NCBI GenBank assembly: GCA_050050615.1
Contig: JASFTV010000126.1
Span: 1-9,274, forward strand
Direction of reading: 5' to 3'
Origin: JASFTV01 sp050050615
GTDB taxonomy: Bacteria; Desulfobacterota; DSM-4660; Desulfatiglandales; HGW-15
Length of the DNA: 9,274 nucleotides
Shown here: positions 5,486 to 9,274 of the stretch, in pieces
How the letters are laid out: every line of letters begins with the position of its first letter
Numbering within the stretch: position 1 is the stretch's first letter
Notes under the pieces: model-generated
The model's database searches: none
What the model saw: only the letters and a program-made list of their open reading frames with translations
What the model was told of the DNA's origin: nothing
Made by a program: the position numbers and the translations under genes

Positions 5486-8400
5486 ATGGCCAAAAAACCA
5501 ACCTATGCTCAACTGGAAAAAAGGATTAAGGTCTTGGAGAAGGAAGCGGGTGACCTCAAACGGTCCGTGGAGGCCCTTCTGAGAAGTGAAGAGAAGTATC
5601 GGACCATGTTCGAAAATGCCGGGGACCTGATCGGTGTCATTGATCTAGAGGGAAACATTCTGGATCTGAATGAAAGGTTTGAGGAAGAGAGCGGGTACAA
5701 GCGGGAAGAGATGCTCGGCAAAAACGTTTTTAAGAGCGGGCTCATTACGAAACCATCAGCCACCGAGGCGCTTTCGCACCTGAGAAAAGTGCTTGCCGGA
5801 GAGCCCTGGCCCATATTTGAGATTGATGGCGTGAGAAAAGACGGCGGAATCGTCCATTATGAGCTCCGGGGCGTTCCTATCAGGCAAGATGGAAGAATAG
5901 TGGCGATTCAGGCCATATTGCGGAACATAACCGAACGTAGGCATGCTGAGGAGGCTTTGCGTAGAGAGAACGAGAAATTCCAGCTCTTGGTCGAAAGATC
6001 TCCCTTCGGTGTTTCCATCATTGGCCCGGATGGTCGTTATAAGTACATCAATCCGAAGTTTGCGGAGATGTTTGGATACACATTGGCAGATATTGCGACA
6101 GGGGAAGAATGGTTTCAAAAGGCATACCCTGATCAAGAAGACAGGAAAAAGGCCCTTTCCGCATGGAAAGGGGACCTTAAGACACATAAGACGGGTGAAT
6201 TCCGTCCAAGGACCTTCGATGTGAGATGCAAGGACGGTTCCATAAAAACGATAAAATTCAGATCCCTCACCATGGAATTGGGAGACCAGGTTGTCATCTA
6301 TGAAGATATCTCTGAGGGCAGGCGTGCGGAGCAGGCATTGCGTGAATCCGAGCAAAGGTACCGTAGTGTGTTCGAGAATACAGGTACCGCTATGGTGATC
6401 CTTGAGCCGGATATGAGGATTTCCATGGCCAACACACAGTTCGAGGAGCTAAGCGGGTTTACCAAACAGGAATTGGAAGGCAAGATGAAATGGACAGACT
6501 TTGTGGTAGAAGAAGACCTGCCAAGAATGAAAGCCTACCATTTTGAGAGGAGGAAAAAGGGTGGGAAAGCACCCGCAGAGTATGAATTTCGGCTTATTGA
6601 TAAGGAAGGAGAGATAAGAGACATTTTTCTTAAAGTGGGCATGATTCCAGGGACGCAGAATAGCGTTGCATCCTTGATTGACATTACAGCCCGCAAAAAA
6701 GCCGAGGAGGCGGTTCAAACAAGCAAGGAAAAATATCGGACCATTCTCGAAGGGATTGAGGAGGGCTACTTCGAGGTTGATCTTGCCGGAAATCTGACCT
6801 TTTTCAATGATTCGCTCTGCAAAATATCGGGATATCCTCGGGACGAATTAATGGGCATGAACAACAGGGAATATACCACCCCGGAAACCGCCAAAAAGAT
6901 GTATCAGGTATTTAATCGCGTCTATCGGACCGGAAACCCTGCAGGCCTCGCGGGATATGAGATCATCAGAAAAGAGGGGGGCACCTGTATGCTTGAGATG
7001 TCCACCTCCCTGATGCGAGATGCAAAAGGCGAACCCATCGGCTTCCGGGGCATCGTGCGGGATATTACGGAACGCAAGAAGGCCGAGGAGGCCATACGTG
7101 AAAGCGAGGAGCGATACAGACAGCTTCTGAATCATGCCCCGGCAGGTATTTACGAACTCGATTATGAGACCCAAAAGTTTGTTACTGTCAATGAAGTCAT
7201 GTGTGAGTATACGGGCTACACGAGAGAAGAATTTCTCGCCCTCAGTCCTTTCGAGATTTTGACAGAAGATAGCCGAAAGCTTTTCATGGAAAGACTGAGC
7301 AAGATTCTCGCTGGAGAAAAGGTTCCGGAAACGGTTGAATACGAAATCAGAGGTAAAAACAGAGAGTTTTGGGTCATTCTGAACACAAGGTTCATCTATG
7401 AAAAGGGAATGCTGAAGGGAGCGACGGTGGTCGTTCATGATATCACCGAGCGCAAGCTCGCCGAGGAGGCGCTGAGGAAATCTGAAGAAAGATATCGACT
7501 TCTGGTGGACCATGCCAACGACGGCATCTTTATTGCCCAAGACGGCAGAATTGTATTTCCGAATCCCAAGACGCTCGAGGTGCTTGGATACTCCGAGGAT
7601 GAATTGGCCAAGATCCGATACATTGACCTGATTCATCCTGAGGACAAAGCCATGTTTATGAGCAGACAAAACAAGAGGCGCAAGGGAGAAGAACTTCCCA
7701 GCACCTACTCTTTAAGAATCATTAACAAGGTTGGTGATGAATTATGGGCACAATTCAACGCCGTTCCCATTACCTGGGAAGGGCGTCCGGCTGCGCTTAA
7801 TTTTGTTCGAGATATTACGCCACAAAAAAGATTGGAAGAACAGCTGCTGCAAGCCCAGAAGATGGAAGCCATTGGGACCATAGCCAGTGGCATCGCCCAC
7901 AATTTCAGAAACATACTGGCTGTCATTTCAATGAAAAGCCAGCTTATGCAGATGAAGTATGCCGATTACCCTGCATTGCAAGATATTGCAGGCGGGATCA
8001 ATACGTATGTAGATCGCGGTGTTCAATTGGTTGAAGGACTGATGCAATTTTGCCGCAAAGAGTCCAGAAAAGAACTGGAGCCACTCAATCTATCTGAGGT
8101 GATTCGAGAGACATACCAACTGATAAGCAAATCCTTCGACAAGATGATCTCCATCCGGATAAATGCCCCTGAATCCCTCCCTATCATGGGAGACAGTGCA
8201 GGATTGAGCCAGGTGCTCATGAACCTGTGCACCAATGCAAGGGATGCCATGCCGGATGGAGGGAAATTGGACATTACGGCCAGCAGAGCAGAAAACTGTG
8301 CCTCGGTTATCATTTCGGATACTGGGCACGGCATGGATAAGGAGACACTAGAGAAATGCTTTGATCCCTTCTTTACCACGAAAGAGACGGATAAGGGGAC

Positions 8401-8929
8401 GGGATTAGGGCTTTCCACGACATATGGCATCGTGAAGGAGCATGACGGTGATATCCACGCTCGTTCAAAGCCTGGGAAGGGAACGATATTCACGCTTTCC
8501 TTTCCCATTGCATCTCAGGATGAGCAAGTCGAGGAGGAACCCTTTAGCGAGAAAATTCCTGGGCAAGGCCAGAAAATCCTAATTGTGGATGATGAGATTG
8601 AGATTTGCAAGGTCATGGGAGAGCTTCTTGAAGAATTCGGCTACCATGTCGCCTATGTCACCAGTGGAAAAGCGGGTATCGTTGAGTACAAAACCTGGCA
8701 CCCGGATGTTGTGCTACTGGACAGGAATATGCCTGAGATGGATGGCCTCTCCTTCGCCAAGAAGATCATGGACTATGATTCCAACGCCAAAATTGTGATC
8801 ATTTCAGGTTATGATGAGGATGGCCCCATAGGGATGGATGAGCCGGGAAAGAGACTAATAAAGGGTTACCTGACCAAACCGATTGATGTCACGGAACTGA
8901 GCACCCTGATGGCCCAATTGCTTCCATAA
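5486..8929 (+). CDS. Soluble hybrid histidine kinase: six PAS domains, HisKA, HATPase_c, receiver
   Basis: A 1147-residue cytosolic hybrid sensor kinase with no membrane segment. After a coiled coil (5-35), six PAS domains lie at about 38-150, 166-280, 292-403, 416-531, 543-656 and 670-780. They are joined by repeated helical linkers of the type DITERKKAEEAIRESEERYR. The kinase core starts at KMEAIGTIASGIAHNFRNIL with phospho-acceptor His805. The ATPase domain has the N box VLMNLCTNARDAM (910-922), DTGHGM (945-950), DPFFTTK (960-966) and GTGLGLS (971-977). The C-terminal receiver (about 1029-1146) has acidic pocket Asp1035-Asp1036, phospho-acceptor Asp1079 in VVLLDRNMPEMDG, Ser1107 and Lys1131. 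All catalytic glycine and Asn boxes look intact. The H box reads HNFRN rather than the common HDFNN, so the acidic residue after the His is Asn806. It phosphorylates its own receiver and probably hands on through a separate phosphotransfer protein not seen here. Ligands of the PAS domains are unknown. Confidence 0.95.
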   Translation: MAKKPTYAQLEKRIKVLEKEAGDLKRSVEALLRSEEKYRTMFENAGDLIGVIDLEGNILDLNERFEEESGYKREEMLGKNVFKSGLITKPSATEALSHLRKVLAGEPWPIFEIDGVRKDGGIVHYELRGVPIRQDGRIVAIQAILRNITERRHAEEALRRENEKFQLLVERSPFGVSIIGPDGRYKYINPKFAEMFGYTLADIATGEEWFQKAYPDQEDRKKALSAWKGDLKTHKTGEFRPRTFDVRCKDGSIKTIKFRSLTMELGDQVVIYEDISEGRRAEQALRESEQRYRSVFENTGTAMVILEPDMRISMANTQFEELSGFTKQELEGKMKWTDFVVEEDLPRMKAYHFERRKKGGKAPAEYEFRLIDKEGEIRDIFLKVGMIPGTQNSVASLIDITARKKAEEAVQTSKEKYRTILEGIEEGYFEVDLAGNLTFFNDSLCKISGYPRDELMGMNNREYTTPETAKKMYQVFNRVYRTGNPAGLAGYEIIRKEGGTCMLEMSTSLMRDAKGEPIGFRGIVRDITERKKAEEAIRESEERYRQLLNHAPAGIYELDYETQKFVTVNEVMCEYTGYTREEFLALSPFEILTEDSRKLFMERLSKILAGEKVPETVEYEIRGKNREFWVILNTRFIYEKGMLKGATVVVHDITERKLAEEALRKSEERYRLLVDHANDGIFIAQDGRIVFPNPKTLEVLGYSEDELAKIRYIDLIHPEDKAMFMSRQNKRRKGEELPSTYSLRIINKVGDELWAQFNAVPITWEGRPAALNFVRDITPQKRLEEQLLQAQKMEAIGTIASGIAHNFRNILAVISMKSQLMQMKYADYPALQDIAGGINTYVDRGVQLVEGLMQFCRKESRKELEPLNLSEVIRETYQLISKSFDKMISIRINAPESLPIMGDSAGLSQVLMNLCTNARDAMPDGGKLDITASRAENCASVIISDTGHGMDKETLEKCFDPFFTTKETDKGTGLGLSTTYGIVKEHDGDIHARSKPGKGTIFTLSFPIASQDEQVEEEPFSEKIPGQGQKILIVDDEIEICKVMGELLEEFGYHVAYVTSGKAGIVEYKTWHPDVVLLDRNMPEMDGLSFAKKIMDYDSNAKIVIISGYDEDGPIGMDEPGKRLIKGYLTKPIDVTELSTLMAQLLP

Positions 8930-8935
8930 AGACAT

Positions 8936-9001
8936 TCAGGAGGGTATTGAGAGCAATGCGCCTCCAATCTCTTCCCACGGATTGATCTTATCTTTTTGCA
9001 T
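8936..9001 (-). CDS. Possible 21-residue ORF, perhaps a gene remnant
   Basis: The minus strand reads MQKDKINPWEEIGGALLSIPS and then stops. It begins 13 bases after the stop of the coiled-coil fragment at 9015-9140, and no good ribosome binding site precedes it. The composition looks protein-like, but it is too short to judge. It could be a small gene, the frame-shifted tail of the neighbouring fragment, or chance. Confidence 0.2.
   Translation of the reverse strand: MQKDKINPWEEIGGALLSIPS
8939..8965 (+). terminator. Long hairpin just after the hybrid-kinase stop; possible terminator
   Basis: GGAGG-GT-ATTG, loop AGAG, CAAT-GC-(G)-CCTCC folds into eleven pairs with one wobble and one bulged G. 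It starts nine bases after the TAA of the kinase gene. There is no T-run after it on either strand, so it is not a classical Rho-independent terminator. It may end or stabilise the operon transcript. On the other strand it falls within the small ORF at 8936-9001. Confidence 0.4.
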
Positions 9002-9014
9002 GTTCGTTTTGATG

Positions 9015-9140
9015 CTATCTGCTATTCTTCAGTTCTCGTATTTTATTCCCCAGTTCCCTTTTCTCTTCGTTTTCAACTTTCAAGCGCTCTCGAAGGGTGA
9101 TCAGAGTCTCTCGGTTGAGGCGTATCAAATCCTTGTTCTG
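9015..9140 (-). pseudogene. 3' remnant of a coiled-coil protein gene, cut off by the repeat element
   Basis: The minus strand has an open frame of 41 codons ending in TAG. It runs QNKDLIRLNRETLITLRERL and ends in KRELGNKIRELKNSR. It has a strong heptad-like pattern of Leu/Ile among charged residues, typical of a C-terminal coiled coil. It contains no Met or other convincing start. Its upstream end coincides exactly with the border of the 39-bp repeat at 9141. The frame stays open through the repeat but meets TAA in the palindrome beyond. The likeliest reading is a gene whose 5' part was lost or separated when the element arrived. The family is not recognised. Confidence 0.45.
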
Positions 9141-9179
9141 CAAAAACCGCGGCAGAGAGCCCCGTCCGGAAGGGCGGGG
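9141..9179 (+). repeat. 39-bp hairpin-bearing repeat, copy 2 (inside a larger folded element)
   Basis: Identical to 4181-4219, with hairpin arms at 9160-9167 and 9172-9179 around GGAA. Here the flanking bases fold too. CAAAAACCGC (9141-9150) pairs along its whole length, with one wobble, with GTGGTTTTTG (9191-9200), enclosing the inner hairpin in a unit of about 60 bases. The base after the hairpin differs from copy 1: GTGAAT follows here, where AGATTCAC follows in copy 1. It is probably a small non-autonomous element or REP-like repeat. Confidence 0.85.
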
Positions 9180-9230
9180 GTGAATGGCGCGTGGTTTTTG
9201 TGGGGGTGCAGGGGGCTTGCCCCCGCGGTT
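9145..9230. repeat. 8-bp inverted repeat bounding the right-edge element, with internal GC hairpin
   Basis: AACCGCGG (9145-9152) and CCGCGGTT (9223-9230) are exact reverse complements, 70 bases apart. Inside the right end, GGGGG (9211-9215), loop CTTG, CCCCC (9220-9224) makes another strong hairpin of a type often seen in dispersed bacterial repeats. Together these suggest a compound repeat or miniature element, not protein-coding DNA. Confidence 0.6.
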
Positions 9231-9238
9231 CTTAAAAC

Positions 9239-9263
9239 GCGAAATGGGTTAAACCCATTTCGC
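9239..9263. repeat. Perfect 25-base palindrome with 12-bp arms
   Basis: GCGAAATGGGTT, one central A, then the exact complement AACCCATTTCGC. It could extrude as a cruciform, act as a dimeric protein-binding site, or be the end of a repeat element whose rest lies beyond the window. No T-run follows within the visible sequence. Confidence 0.7.
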
Positions 9264-9274
9264 TCTCAAGCCGC

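Noticed and set aside
5756..6355. 199-codon minus-strand frame
   Set aside because: Antisense to PAS domains 1-3 of the kinase; its low-complexity hydrophobic pattern fits a shadow of the coding strand.
6848..7669. 273-codon open frame on the minus strand opposite the hybrid kinase
   Set aside because: It lies wholly within the well-supported PAS-domain coding region, its translation shows no family pattern, and no promoter or ribosome binding site supports it.
5930..7850. Repeated linker sequences (TERKKAEEA...SEERYR type) that look like tandem DNA repeats
   Set aside because: They are diverged protein-level repeats joining the PAS domains, not a CRISPR array or nucleotide tandem repeat.

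Overview
The window looks like a chromosomal stretch from a Gram-negative bacterium rich in two-component signalling, most likely a sulfate-reducer-type deltaproteobacterium (Desulfobacterota). This is an inference from protein style: a long soluble multi-PAS hybrid kinase opening with MAKKPTYAQLEKR, a MASE3 kinase, and a stand-alone NFACT-R protein. No rRNA or phylogenetic marker is present.

Layout. (1) 1-3109 is a two-component cluster. A receiver-domain gene runs off the left edge on the minus strand. A NarL/FixJ-type response regulator (444-1100, +) is divergent from it and convergent with a MASE3-PAS-HisKA_3 histidine kinase (1160-3109, -). The kinase and the NarL-type regulator belong to families that normally work together, so they are probably cognate. 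(2) 3110-3785 holds no intact gene. It carries a good promoter for the kinase and a decayed fragment of a B12-binding radical-SAM protein with an in-frame stop. (3) 3786-4779 encodes two translation-rescue proteins: a stand-alone NFACT-R (RqcH-like) RNA-binding protein and the peptidyl-tRNA hydrolase ArfB. The NFACT-R gene ends inside a hairpin-bearing 39-bp repeat. (4) 4922-8929 is a second signalling operon: a near-consensus sigma70-type promoter, a 152-aa protein of unknown function, and a 1147-aa cytosolic hybrid kinase with six PAS domains, kinase core and C-terminal receiver. (5) 8930-9274 contains a hairpin, a 21-codon minus-strand ORF, the 3' remnant of a coiled-coil gene cut off by a second copy of the 39-bp repeat, and a run of hairpins and palindromes at the right edge.

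Main points of interest. The same 39-bp hairpin repeat occurs at 4181-4219 and 9141-9179. One copy supplies the C-terminal tail of a protein and the other ends a gene remnant. The NFACT-R/ArfB adjacency suggests a small ribosome-rescue locus. The unknown 152-aa protein sits in an apparent operon with the six-PAS kinase, whose phosphorylation box has Asn where an acidic residue normally follows the histidine.
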